From: Roseiarcus sp963726105
Lineage (GTDB): Bacteria > Pseudomonadota > Alphaproteobacteria > Rhizobiales > Beijerinckiaceae
Reading direction: 5' to 3'
Length of the DNA stretch: 64,000 nt
Assembly: GCA_963726105.1 (NCBI GenBank)
Contig: CAVSBJ010000024.1
Coordinates: 762,712-826,711, forward strand
The notes below the pieces were generated by a model. That model was given only the letters and a program-made list of their open reading frames with translations, ran no database searches and was not told where the DNA came from. Positions 54,391 through 63,575 of this stretch are shown in pieces (position 1 is the stretch's first letter; the number at the start of each line of letters is the position of its first letter). Made by a program: the position numbers and the translations under genes.

Positions 54391-55413
54391 TTACTCCGCC
54401 GCCCATGGCCCGTCGAAACGCCCTGTGACATGCTCTCGCCTTTCCTCCACCCGGGAAACGGCATCGCGCAACACCTCGAGCCCGGCGCCGGCGCCGATCG
54501 CTTGAGTCGCGAGGGCCTGCCGGAAGGCTCGCGCGCCCGGCCGGCCAGTAAACATCCCATGCAAGTGCCGGGTGTAATCGTGCAGACGCTCGCCGCGCTG
54601 AAGTCCACGCGCGATCGTCGGCATAAAGGCTTCGATCGCCTCGAATCCGTCAGCGACCGGCGCCGGCTCTCCGAACAGCGCTGGATCGACGCCGATCAAG
54701 AGCTCAGGGCTTTGATAGGCCGCGCGCCCAAGCATGATCCCATCGAGCTCATGCAGATGCAGGCGCGCCGTCTCGAGGTCTGCGAGGCCACCGTTCAGGA
54801 CGATTGGCCAGTCGGCATGCACACGCTTCAACGCATGGACGAGCTCGTAATCGAGCGGCGGGATCGAGCGATTGTCCTTGGGGCTCAGGCCCTCAAGCCA
54901 CGCCTTGCGCGCGTGAACGACAAGCGCCGCGGCGCCCGCCGCCTTCACCGCTTCCGCGAACGCGAACAGGGCCTCGCGCGGCTCCTGCTCGTCGACGCCG
55001 ATGCGGCACTTGACGGTGACCGGAATCTCGACCGCCGCGACGATCGCGGCCACGCATTCGGCGACGAGCTTCGGCTCGCGCATGAGGCATGCGCCGAAGC
55101 GGCCGCTCTGCACCCGGTCCGACGGGCAGCCGCAATTGAGATTGATCTCGTCATAGCCGAACTCGGCGCCGATGCGCGCCGCCTCCGCAAGCCGCCCGGG
55201 GTCCGCTCCGCCGAGTTGCAGCGCGACAGGATGCTCGCTCGCATCGAAGCCGATCAGCCGCTCGCGCGGGCCGAACACAACCGCATCCGACGTCACCATT
55301 TCGGTATAGAGCCGGGCGCGGCGCGTGAGGATGCGATGGAACGCCCGGCAGCGTCGGTCGGTCCAGTCCATCATAGGTGCTACCGAAAAGCGCGCTTCAT
55401 AGGGTCGAGACAT
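54391..55413 (-). CDS. dusA: tRNA-dihydrouridine(20/20a) synthase
   Basis: Reduces uridine at positions 20/20a of tRNA with FMN and NADPH. The Dus hallmarks are SVAPMMDWTDRRCRAFHRIL, YDEINLNCGCPSDRVQSGRFGACLM (catalytic cysteine) and VKCRIGVDEQ. LVVHARKAWLEGLSPKDNRSIPPLDY is also present. Length 340 matches DusA. It is convergent with the protease gene. Confidence 0.95.
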   Translation of the reverse strand: MSRPYEARFSVAPMMDWTDRRCRAFHRILTRRARLYTEMVTSDAVVFGPRERLIGFDASEHPVALQLGGADPGRLAEAARIGAEFGYDEINLNCGCPSDRVQSGRFGACLMREPKLVAECVAAIVAAVEIPVTVKCRIGVDEQEPREALFAFAEAVKAAGAAALVVHARKAWLEGLSPKDNRSIPPLDYELVHALKRVHADWPIVLNGGLADLETARLHLHELDGIMLGRAAYQSPELLIGVDPALFGEPAPVADGFEAIEAFMPTIARGLQRGERLHDYTRHLHGMFTGRPGARAFRQALATQAIGAGAGLEVLRDAVSRVEERREHVTGRFDGPWAAE

Positions 55414-55643
55414 GGCGCCTCATATTAAGGAAGGCAGCTTCAATTGTCGTCGACGGCGTACCAGCCGCCGTCGGGTGGCAATTTTCGTCACCGGCGACCG
55501 GGTTTCTTCATAAGTGCAGGAGAAGGCGGCTTTCTGAACCCTGTAGGTGTCCTAGAACAGCTCTATTTGTTCGGCGGATTGCGGCAAAAACGAAATCGCC
55601 CTATGCCGTCGCCTAGACCCTGTCCAGGACAAGACCCGCCCTC

Positions 55644-56687
55644 ATGAAAGCCCCCCGTCGGTATTTTGATCCGTTGGCGATCGGGGCCCCGCGCCCGTTG
55701 CTTGAGCTTCCGTCGCGACTCGCGCGCATGATCCATTTCATACCGCCGCATAATGAAAAGGTGCGCGCGAAGGCGCATGAGCTTGTGGGCCAGGTCGACG
55801 TCATCCTCGGCAATCTCGAGGATGCGATTCCAATCGACGCGAAGGAGGCGGCCCGGGAGGGCCTGATCGCGATGGCGAAGGCGATCGACTTCGGCTCGAC
55901 CGGACTTTGGGCCCGCGTCAACGCGCTGAATTCCCCCTGGTTCATCGACGACATGACCCGGCTTGTGGGTGAGATCGGCGAGAAGCTCGACGTGGTGATG
56001 GTTCCCAAGATCGAAGGTGATTGGGATATTCATTTCGTCGACCAGTATCTGGCGCTGCTCGAGGCGCGCAACGGTCTCAAGCGCCCCATTCTGGTGCATG
56101 CGATTTTGGAAACTGCTCAGGGCGTCAACAATGTCCAGGCGATCGCCGCGGCTTCCCCCCGCATGCAGGGCATGAGCCTCGGCCCTGCCGACCTCGCGGC
56201 GTCGCGCGCCATGAAGACGACGCGGGTTGGGGGCGGCCACCCTGACTACCGGGTGCTTGCCGACGCTGGGGAAGCCAATGCCCAGCGCAGCAGCTTTCCC
56301 CAGGATCCTTGGCACTACACAATCGCGCGTATGGTGGACGCTTGCGCGGCGAATGGCGTCAAGCCGTTCTACGGACCATTCGGCGATTTCTCGGACCCCG
56401 CCGGCTGTGAAGCGCAATTCCGCAACGCCTTTCTGCTGGGCTGCGCCGGCGCATGGACGCTTCACCCGAGCCAGATCGCAATCGCGAAGACGGTGTTCTC
56501 CCCGGACCCGGCGGAAGTGGCCTTCGCGCGCAAGATTTTGGCGGCCATGCCCGATGGATCGGGCGCGGCTATGATCGACGGCAAGATGCAGGACGATGCG
56601 ACCTGGAAACAGGCGCGCGTGATGGTCGAGCTCGCCGAGCAGGTTGCTGCGAAAGATCCGGACTACGCGGCGCTCTACAAGTTTTAA
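55644..56687 (+). CDS. mcl: L-malyl-CoA / beta-methylmalyl-CoA lyase
   Basis: Cleaves malyl-CoA to glyoxylate and acetyl-CoA (serine cycle) and/or methylmalyl-CoA to glyoxylate and propionyl-CoA (ethylmalonyl-CoA pathway). The CitE-like fold is seen in NLEDAIPIDAKEAAREGL, VNALNSPWFIDDM, VMVPKIEGDWDIHFVDQYLALLEA, ILETAQGVNNVQAIAAASPRMQGMSLGPADLA and GAWTLHPSQIAIA. Glutamate and aspartate magnesium ligands are in ILETAQG and SLGPADLA. Length 347. No other serine-cycle gene is near, so it is a stand-alone copy. Confidence 0.9.
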   Translation: MKAPRRYFDPLAIGAPRPLLELPSRLARMIHFIPPHNEKVRAKAHELVGQVDVILGNLEDAIPIDAKEAAREGLIAMAKAIDFGSTGLWARVNALNSPWFIDDMTRLVGEIGEKLDVVMVPKIEGDWDIHFVDQYLALLEARNGLKRPILVHAILETAQGVNNVQAIAAASPRMQGMSLGPADLAASRAMKTTRVGGGHPDYRVLADAGEANAQRSSFPQDPWHYTIARMVDACAANGVKPFYGPFGDFSDPAGCEAQFRNAFLLGCAGAWTLHPSQIAIAKTVFSPDPAEVAFARKILAAMPDGSGAAMIDGKMQDDATWKQARVMVELAEQVAAKDPDYAALYKF

Positions 56688-56855
56688 CCGACTTTTGTCC
56701 CGACGCGCCGCCAATGGCCCACTTTTTGCTCCCGCGCAGCTGCAGTTGCACCAAGAGATCAGTGGGCAAACCCTGATTCTTGGATCGACAAACGGTTCCT
56801 GTTATGTCCCAATGCGCTACAACTGTTTAACCGCGGGGCAAGGAGACCGGAGGCT

Positions 56856-57188
56856 ATGCAAAGTCGGAACGCGAAATTCGGGATTGGACAGGTCGTCAAA
56901 CACCGGTTCTACCCATTTCGTGGGGTGATCTTCGATGTCGACCCGGTCTTTGCAAATACAGACGAATGGTGGCGTTCGATACCGACAGAGGTGCGTCCCG
57001 CTAAAGAACAGCCGTTCTATCACCTCTATGCCGAGAATGAGGACAGCCAATATGTCGCTTATGTCTCTGAGCAGAACCTGATGTCGGACGAGTCAGGAGA
57101 GCCAGTTCGGCACCCGCAGGTGAGCGAGGCCTTCGATCGGACCGAGGACGGCAGATATTGCGCCCGCAGCCGCTCGCGCCTGAGCTGA
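56856..57188 (+). CDS. hspQ: Heat shock protein HspQ
   Basis: A 110-residue protein of the YccV family that modulates Lon-type proteolysis and DnaA stability. KFGIGQVVKHRFYPFRGVIFDVDPVFANTDEWW and QPFYHLYAENEDSQYVAYVSEQNLM are diagnostic. Start ATG 56856 follows GGAGACCGGAGGCT. Confidence 0.93.
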   Translation: MQSRNAKFGIGQVVKHRFYPFRGVIFDVDPVFANTDEWWRSIPTEVRPAKEQPFYHLYAENEDSQYVAYVSEQNLMSDESGEPVRHPQVSEAFDRTEDGRYCARSRSRLS

Positions 57189-57290
57189 AACGTACCGGTC
57201 CCCAGACGGACCCTCGAAAAACCTGAGCCGCACGATCTTTATCTCTCGCCCCAGGCCTCCCGCCGCCGCGAGAAGCCTGGACGTCGTGGG

Positions 57291-58049
57291 CTACTTCGCC
57301 GGAGCCGCGGGAGCTGGGGCGGCAGGAGCTGGCGCCGCCGGGGCGGCTTGTTGCTGCTCGAGAGCTTTGCGCTGTTCTTCCGCCTTCTTCTGCAACTGTT
57401 GCTGCAACGCCTGCCGCTGCTGTTCCAGCACTTTCGGATCCGTGGGCTTGCCGTCAAACGCCGGACCCAAGTCTTTCAGCGGAATGTTGAACGTCAGCTC
57501 TCGCCCCGACAAATCGCCGCCGGGTACGCGCATCACGACGGCCATGTTCTGACCTTTTTTCAACAGTTCGACAGTTTTCGCGCCAATGTCGAGTTCCGCC
57601 GAGCAGGCGTTCTGGAAGCACATGTCGTACTTGCCCTCGAGCGGCTCGCTTTTATCAATGATGACACGGAAGCCAGGCTTCAACAGCATGCCGATCGGCA
57701 GGATCAAGAACCGCAACTTGCGCCTCTCTTCGCCGGCCACGTCAAACAAGTTGATGCTGATCATCGGCGGCTGATCGGCCGAGGTCGAGAAGTCGCGCAT
57801 CGTCGCGCAGGCTTCCTTGCCATTGGTGGGTTGCTTAGCGCAGAACTTGGCCCATTGCGGCTCGGGTGACACCAAATCGACCTTCGAAGGAGGAGCCGGC
57901 TGGCCCTGAGGCGCCGCCTGACCTGGCGCGCCAGGCGTTCCCGGGGCAGCGGGCTGGGCCGGCGCTTGCTGCGCCAACGCTCCGCCTGCTAGCGCGAGGC
58001 TCAATACGAGGGCCGCCGCGCTCGCGCGCATGAGTTGGAACTTCATCAA
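57291..58049 (-). CDS. Invasion-associated locus B (IalB) family protein
   Basis: A 252-residue exported protein with a signal peptide (AAALVLSLALAGGALAQQ), a proline/alanine/glutamine linker and the IalB domain. WAKFCAKQPTNGKEACATMRDF, LRFLILPIGMLLKPGFRVIIDK and YDMCFQNACSAELDI carry the paired cysteines. The C-terminus is a coiled glutamine-rich tail ending in repeats of AAPAP. IalB proteins are common in non-pathogens of the order; the role is thought to be in the envelope. Start may be ATG 58046. Confidence 0.88.
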   Translation of the reverse strand: MMKFQLMRASAAALVLSLALAGGALAQQAPAQPAAPGTPGAPGQAAPQGQPAPPSKVDLVSPEPQWAKFCAKQPTNGKEACATMRDFSTSADQPPMISINLFDVAGEERRKLRFLILPIGMLLKPGFRVIIDKSEPLEGKYDMCFQNACSAELDIGAKTVELLKKGQNMAVVMRVPGGDLSGRELTFNIPLKDLGPAFDGKPTDPKVLEQQRQALQQQLQKKAEEQRKALEQQQAAPAAPAPAAPAPAAPAK

Positions 58050-58328
58050 TCGTCCTTTCGAACTGTTAAAACGGAATCGTCTCGCGCTTCGCCCTGCCTA
58101 TTGGCGCCCGCAATTGGCGTCGGCAGGCCTCCGGGGCGACCTCATGACGCAAGGCGCGGTGAATGCGCTGCGGATCGGCGCTCCTCTTTCCACATTCGGC
58201 GCGACATTCCAATAGCAATCTCGCCCTTTGACCATGCGCCGCCGGCAAAAGCGGCCATTGAGGCGAGCCGGACCAAAGATGCGCGGACCGTTGGGAATCC
58301 GCCGACCCCCGATGATAGAAGAGAAGCG

Positions 58329-60140
58329 ATGATCGGCCGAACAATTCGCTTTCTCCTCGGCGCCGGGCTCGCGATCGGGCTCCCGGCCGCGCCGACGATC
58401 GCCGGCGGGGTCGGTCCGCCGGCGGGTGCGATTGCAATGCACGGTGAGCCGGCCTTGCCGTCCGACTTCGATCACCTGCCCTACGTCAATCCCGATGCGC
58501 CCAAAGGCGGCGCGCTCAACCTCGCTTATCTCGGCGCCTTCGACAGCCTGAACCCTTACAACGTCAAGGCCCTGTCGACGGCGCAAGGGCTGATCGGCAA
58601 CGTCTATCAGTCGCTGATGACGCGCTCCGCCGACGAGCCGTTCACGCTCTATGGCCTCATCGCCAAGAGCATCGAAACCAATCCGGCGCGCGACAAGGTC
58701 GTCTTCCGTCTCGATCCGGCCGCCCACTTTTCGGACGGATCGCCGATCACCTCGGCCGACGTGGTGTTCACCTTCGACCTGCTCAAGGCCAAGGGCCGCC
58801 CTCAGCAGCGCGCCGCTTTTTCGCTGGTCAAGCGCATCGCCGCCCCGGATGCCTGGACCGTGGTTTATGACCTTTCCGGCGCCAACGACCGCGAGCTGCC
58901 GCTGACGCTCGCGATCATGCCGGTCCTGTCGCGCGCCCATATCGACGCCGAGCATTTCGAGGACCAAACGCTCCAGATTCCGGTTGGCTCAGGCCCCTAC
59001 CGCGTCGCTGAGGTCAAGCCCGGGGAGCGTTTGGTGCTCGAGCGCAACCCCAATTACTGGGCGAAGGACCTGCCGATCACGCACGGCCTCTACAATTTCG
59101 ACCGGATCCGCATCGACTATTACCGCGACGCGACGGCGATGTTCGAGGCCTTCAAGGCCGGGCTGATCGACTATCGGGTCGAGGACGACCCAAACCGGTG
59201 GCGCAACGAATACAATTTCCCTGCCGCGAAGGATGGGCGCGTCATCAAGGCGGCCATCTCGAGCGGGCTGCCGAAGGGCGTGTCCGGCTTCGCCTTCAAC
59301 ACCCGTCGCCCCGTCTTCGCTGACCGCCATGTGCGCGAGGCTTTGGCGTCGATGTTCGACTTCGAATGGATCAACGCCAATCTCTACGACGGCGCGTACA
59401 AGCGGTCGGAGGGGTTCTTCGACGACAGCGAGCTGTCGTCGATCGGCCGGCCGGCGTCGGAGCGGGAGCTGGCTCTGCTCGCGCCCTATCCCGGCGCGGT
59501 GCGGAACGATGTGATGGAGGGCAGATGGCGCCCCCCGGTCTCGGACGGTTCGGGTCGCGACCGCGCGATCGCCAAACACGCGCTCGAGGAGCTTGCCGCC
59601 GCCGGGTATTCGCTCCGCGACGGGCGGCTCGTGGATGCGCATGGCGCGACGCTCGCCTTCGAGATCCTGGTCCGGAACCGGGACGAGGAGCGCCTTGCGC
59701 TCGCTTATGCGCGCAATCTCGCCCGCATCGGGGTCACGGCCAACGTGCGGCTCGTCGACGAGGTGCAGTTCCAGCGCCGGCGCACGAGCTTCGACTTCGA
59801 CATGATGATCGGCTCCTGGATCGCCTCGCCCTCGCCGGGCAATGAGCAGCGCGGCCGGTGGAGTTCCGCGGCTGCGGACGCGCAAGGCGCCTACAACATC
59901 AGCGGCGTCAGATCGCCCGCGATCGACGCCATGATCGCCGCGATCCTCGCCGCCAAAACAAATGAGGACTTCGTCTCCGCGGTGCGCGCGCTCGACCGGC
60001 TGCTCATCTCCGGTTTCTACATCGTACCGCTATATTACGCTCCGCAGCAGTGGATTGCTTATTCCGCCAGGCTCGGCCGCCCGGATAAGACGCCTCTGTT
60101 CGGCGTCGAGCTCCCGGCCTGGTGGAGCCAGGAGCCCTAG
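58329..60140 (+). CDS. Peptide ABC transporter substrate-binding protein (YejA-like)
   Basis: A 603-residue periplasmic binding protein of family 5. It has a signal peptide (FLLGAGLAIGLPAAPTIAGG). HGEPALPSDFDHLPYVNPDAPKGGALNLAYLGAFDSLNPYNVK at the start is typical of the YejA group. DGSPITSADVVFTFDLLK and SGPYRVAEVKPGERLVLERNPNYWAKDLPI follow. WWSQEP closes it. The start ATG 58329 is in frame with a longer arginine-rich leader that looks non-coding. No permease or ATPase genes follow; an insertion sequence begins at once, which may have cut the operon. Confidence 0.9.
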   Translation: MIGRTIRFLLGAGLAIGLPAAPTIAGGVGPPAGAIAMHGEPALPSDFDHLPYVNPDAPKGGALNLAYLGAFDSLNPYNVKALSTAQGLIGNVYQSLMTRSADEPFTLYGLIAKSIETNPARDKVVFRLDPAAHFSDGSPITSADVVFTFDLLKAKGRPQQRAAFSLVKRIAAPDAWTVVYDLSGANDRELPLTLAIMPVLSRAHIDAEHFEDQTLQIPVGSGPYRVAEVKPGERLVLERNPNYWAKDLPITHGLYNFDRIRIDYYRDATAMFEAFKAGLIDYRVEDDPNRWRNEYNFPAAKDGRVIKAAISSGLPKGVSGFAFNTRRPVFADRHVREALASMFDFEWINANLYDGAYKRSEGFFDDSELSSIGRPASERELALLAPYPGAVRNDVMEGRWRPPVSDGSGRDRAIAKHALEELAAAGYSLRDGRLVDAHGATLAFEILVRNRDEERLALAYARNLARIGVTANVRLVDEVQFQRRRTSFDFDMMIGSWIASPSPGNEQRGRWSSAAADAQGAYNISGVRSPAIDAMIAAILAAKTNEDFVSAVRALDRLLISGFYIVPLYYAPQQWIAYSARLGRPDKTPLFGVELPAWWSQEP

Positions 60141-60908
60141 GCCGTGTGGACACTTATCGGGATCCATAAGATGATGGCGGCGAGAGTTAGGACGGCGCGG
60201 TAATTGCGTGCGGTCTTTTCGAAGCGGGTTGCGACACGGCGGAATTGCTTGAGTTTTGAGAAACAGCAGTGCACCCGATGACGCTGGGCGTAGAGATGCT
60301 TGTCGAGCGGATATTTGAGGGCGCGCGACGGGTTGTTGGGGATGACGGCGATCGCGCCTTTGGCGTCGATGGCTTGGCGCAAGAGATCGGCGTCATAGGC
60401 TGTATCGGCCATGACCGCCTCGGCGGGCCATCCCTCGATCAAGGCGGCGGCTTGCGGCGCATCGCCCTTCTGACCTGCGGTCAGCGTGAACCGCACCGGC
60501 CATCCCAGGCCGCGAACGGCCATATGGATCTTGGTGCTCAGGCCGCCGCGAGCGGCCGAACGCTTGATCTTCAGACCCTTTTTTTCGCCCCCGCGGCGTG
60601 CTGATGCGCCCGCACGATGGTGCAATCGACGATCCGATATTCAAAGTCCGGATCATCGGACATCGCCTCGAAGATCCGCCGCCAAACCCCCTTGTGACTT
60701 CCTCGGCCTAAAGCGCCGGAACACGCTGTTCCAATCGCCAAACGCCTCCGGAAGATCGCGTCAGGGAGAGCCGGTGCGCACGATCCACAGCACACCTTCC
60801 ACGAACATCCGATTGTCGCGCCCGGTCGAACCTTTCTGGTCAGGTCGACCAATGATCAGCGGAGCCATCCGCTCCCACCCCGCCTCGCTCAAAACCAACC
60901 GATCCATC
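60137..60908 (-). pseudogene. IS5-family (IS427-type) transposase, broken
   Basis: The first part (MDRLVLSEAGWERMAPLIIGRPDQKG, DNRMFVEGVLWIVRTGSP) is followed by TGA where the family has tryptophan. Next comes RDLPEAFGDWNSVFRRF, a frame change near 60700 and FEAMSDDPDFEYRIVDCTIVRAHQHAAGAK. A run of seven A near 60580 separates it from the second half in another frame: RSAARGGLSTKIHMAVRGLGWPVRF, ADTAYDADLLRQAI and FSKLKQFRRVATRFEKTARN. The A run could be the normal slippery site of the two-frame transposase. The stop and the extra frame change make it inactive. Confidence 0.8.
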
Positions 60909-61175
60909 ACACCCAAGACTGCCTCCCAAAAGCAGCCTTGAATCTGATTTGCCCCTAAAAAGGAATCCCAAGGGGTCTAAAAGAATTTGAAACGCCAGGC
61001 CGCGCGCCTGTCCGCGCGCCCTCCTCATGCCCGCCAAGCAAATGCTAAAGTGGCGATCCGAGTTTCTAGATGTTTGGTCCCGGGCTTTTGTGGAGCGGGT
61101 TGAGTTTGAATCGTTCGGGCTGCGAAGCCCATGCTTTGCATGTCAATCGGCGCGCAAAAAACTGCCCCCGATCGG
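60909..61175. other. Spacer between two insertion sequences
   Basis: About 265 bases with no gene recognised, rich in remnants; a right terminal repeat for the IS5-type element could not be found. Confidence 0.4.
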
Positions 61176-61295
61176 TGTCTAAGATTGACCCCTTTTTAGC
61201 CTCGCACGGACGGTAGCGGTCGCCCCGCCGGAGCTGGCTGGGGTTGCGCAGCCGGGGCGAGCGCGGATCGGGAAGTCTCTGATTTCTCGGAGCGG

Positions 61296-62024
61296 TCAGG
61301 CGCGGTTTTTGAAGCGCCAGCTTTCGTTTCCGGTCTCGACTATGTCGCAGTGGTGAGTGAGGCGGTCGACCAAGGCGGTGGTCATCTTCGGATCGCCGAA
61401 GACGCTCGGCCATTCGCCGAAGGCGAAGGTTGGTGGTCACCGCGATCGAGGTTCGCTCGTAGAGCCGGCTGACGAGGTGGAACAGCAACTGGCCGCCGGC
61501 CTGGGCGAAGGGGAGATAACCCAGTTCGTCGAGAATGACGAAGTCGAGACGGGTGAGATAATCGGCAAGTCGTCCCTGGCGACCAGCAGGGGCCTGAGCC
61601 TCGAGCTGGTTGACGAGATCGACGGTGGTGAAGAAGCGCCCACGCGATCCGGCGCGGAAGCAGCTTCGCGCGATGGCGATGGGGAGATGCGTCTTGCCCG
61701 TTCCTGTTCCGCCGCGCAGGACGAGTTGCGCTGCTGAGTGATGAAGCCGCCGCCGGCGAGATCGCGCACCAGCGCCTCGTTGATCGGCGTGTTCTTGAAC
61801 GCGAAGTCGTCGACGTCCTTGGCAAGCGGCAGTTTGGCGACCGTGAGCTGGTATTTGATCGAGCGAGCCTGCTTCTCTGAGATCTCGGTCTTCAGAAGAT
61901 CGCCGACGAAGCGCTGCGGCTCATGCTTGCGCTTGAGCGCCGTGGCCAGCGTCTCGTCGTAGGCGCTCCTCATCCCATAGAGCTTGAGGCCGCCCATCAT
62001 GTCGAGAACTTCGGTTCGCTCCAT
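61296..62024 (-). pseudogene. istB: IS21 helper ATPase IstB, frameshifted
   Basis: The N-terminus is intact: MERTEVLDMMGGLKLYGMRSAYDETLATALKRKHEP. After QQRN one frame change near 61730 leads to LRGGTGTGKTHLPIAIARSCFRAG (Walker A) and LDFVILDELGYLPFAQAGGQLLFHLVSRLYERTS. A second near 61420 leads to FGEWPSVFGDPKMTTALVDRLTHHCDIVETGNESWRFKNRA and a normal stop at 61296. All ATPase motifs exist but in different frames, so no active protein is expected. Confidence 0.88.
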
Positions 62025-62027
62025 CGG

Positions 62028-63466
62028 TTAAGCGCTCCTGATCTGGTCGTAACGGGCGCAGTCGGCGCTCGGAGCGTGAAGAAGCCGCAAGGCCTCGGGC
62101 GTCATGATCGTCGCCGCCGGCTCCGGATCGCGCTGGCGGGCAAGGATATTGAGAATGACGTCGGCGGAATGAACGCCCTCGGCGAGCGCCTGCGTGCAAG
62201 CCGCTTCGACCGCTGGCAGGCCGTCGCTCAGCACCGCGGCGAGGATTTTGACCATCTGCGGATCGCCGTCGCTCGAACCCGCGAGCTTGCGCCGGACCCG
62301 GTCCAGAGCCGCAGGCAAGACCCAGTCCTTGAATGGCGTGCCATTGCGTAGAGCGCCCGGCTTGCGCGCCAGGACCGGCACGTAATGCCAAGGATCGTAA
62401 ATCGTCGCGCCGCGGCCATAGCTGCGTCGATGCTCCGCCACGATCCCTCCGTCCTGGCGAATCACGACGCGATCGGCGTTGGCGTGGATGTCGACGGGAC
62501 GGCTGACGGCGCTCGCGCTCACCGAGTACTTGTTGTTGTCGAACCGGACCAGGCAGGTCTTCAACACCGAAGCCGGCAAGGCGTGGAACCGTCGAAGCGG
62601 CCGCGATAAGGAATGAGCTTCGGCCGCTCCTCTTCGAAGACCCCCAGATCGTCCGATCGGGCCGCTCGGGATGGGGGTGCGCCTTCGCCCAGAAGGCACT
62701 TGTCGAGAAGCCAGGCGTTCAGTTCGTCATAGTTGTTCAGTTCGTCATAGTTCTTGAACCGAAGCCGCGGCGCAGGCGACGGGATCGACGAGATGGTGCG
62801 AGCCCATCTGGAGGAAGCGGCGATTGTACTGACGATCCTTGCCGACGAAGATCGTCTCCACCGCCGTCTTCATGTTGTCGTAGATGCCCAGCGCGCAGGC
62901 GCCCTTGAAGAACGCGAACGCCCTTTCGTGGGCGTCGAACACCATCTCCTGCGTCTCGCGCGAATAGGCGCGCACCGACATCATGCGGCGGTGGCAAACG
63001 CGGACGTGCGCGACCTTCACGATCGTTGTCCCCCGTCCATGACGACGATCTCATGGCTCCAGTCGAACTGGTAGGCTTCGCCCGGCGCAAACGTCAGCGG
63101 GACGAACGCGCTCGCCGTCTCACTTGCATTGGCCTTCGCCCAGCTTCCCGCATAACGGCGGATGGCGTCATAACCACCCTCATAGCCGAGCGCGCGCGGC
63201 TCCTCGAAAATCCGGATCAGCGTCAGCTGCTCGCGCGCCGACGCCTTGGAATTCGTCGCCGGAAGCCGATCAAGTTCCTCTTTCCATCGGCCGACCTTCG
63301 GGCGCGGCTGCACCTGGCGCTCCTAGGAAAACGACGTGTCCTCAGACCAAAGAACTTTCCGGACTGGGTTGCGGGACAGCTTCAGGGTGCGGGCGATCTC
63401 CTTGATCGACTTCCCCTGAACAAAATGCTCGCGACGTATCCGACCGATCGTCTCCACAATCAGCAT
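62028..63466 (-). pseudogene. istA: IS21 transposase IstA, broken by a stop, deletion, duplication and frame changes
   Basis: The helix-turn-helix start is VETIGRIRREHFVQGKSIKEIARTLKLSRN. Then TAG interrupts at the position of tyrosine before ERQVQPRPKVGRWKEEL. The DDE part appears as FDWSHEIVVMDGG, followed by VFDAHERAFAFFKGACALGIYDNMKTAVETIF and NRRFLQMGSHHLVDPVA. There about 25 residues are missing and an 18-base unit is duplicated (62717-62752). Another frame change near 62595 precedes KTCLVRFDNNKYSVSASAV. The end is intact. Confidence 0.88.
62717..62752. repeat. Two tandem copies of an 18-base unit in istA
   Basis: Unit GTTCAGTTCGTCATAGTT at 62717 and 62735, identical; on the minus strand it repeats NYDELN. 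Confidence 0.95.
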
Positions 63467-63575
63467 CCCCCACCGCCCGCTTCGCGCCAGAGCAGGCAGC
63501 CGATCAGACCAAATCTCAGGGGGTCAATTTTGGACGCCGATACCCCGCTTCACGGGGTCAATCTTCCACGCCGGA

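Larger units (their letters stand above)
61176..63536 (-). mobile_element. IS21-family insertion sequence, inactive
   Basis: The outer ends are similar inverted repeats: TGTCTAAGATTGACCCC on the left and, read on the other strand, GTCCAAAATTGACCCCC on the right. Inside are istA and istB in the usual order on the minus strand, three bases apart. Both genes are broken. Beyond the right end, at 63551-63566, another GGGGTCAATCTTCCAC end-like sequence remains. Confidence 0.75.
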
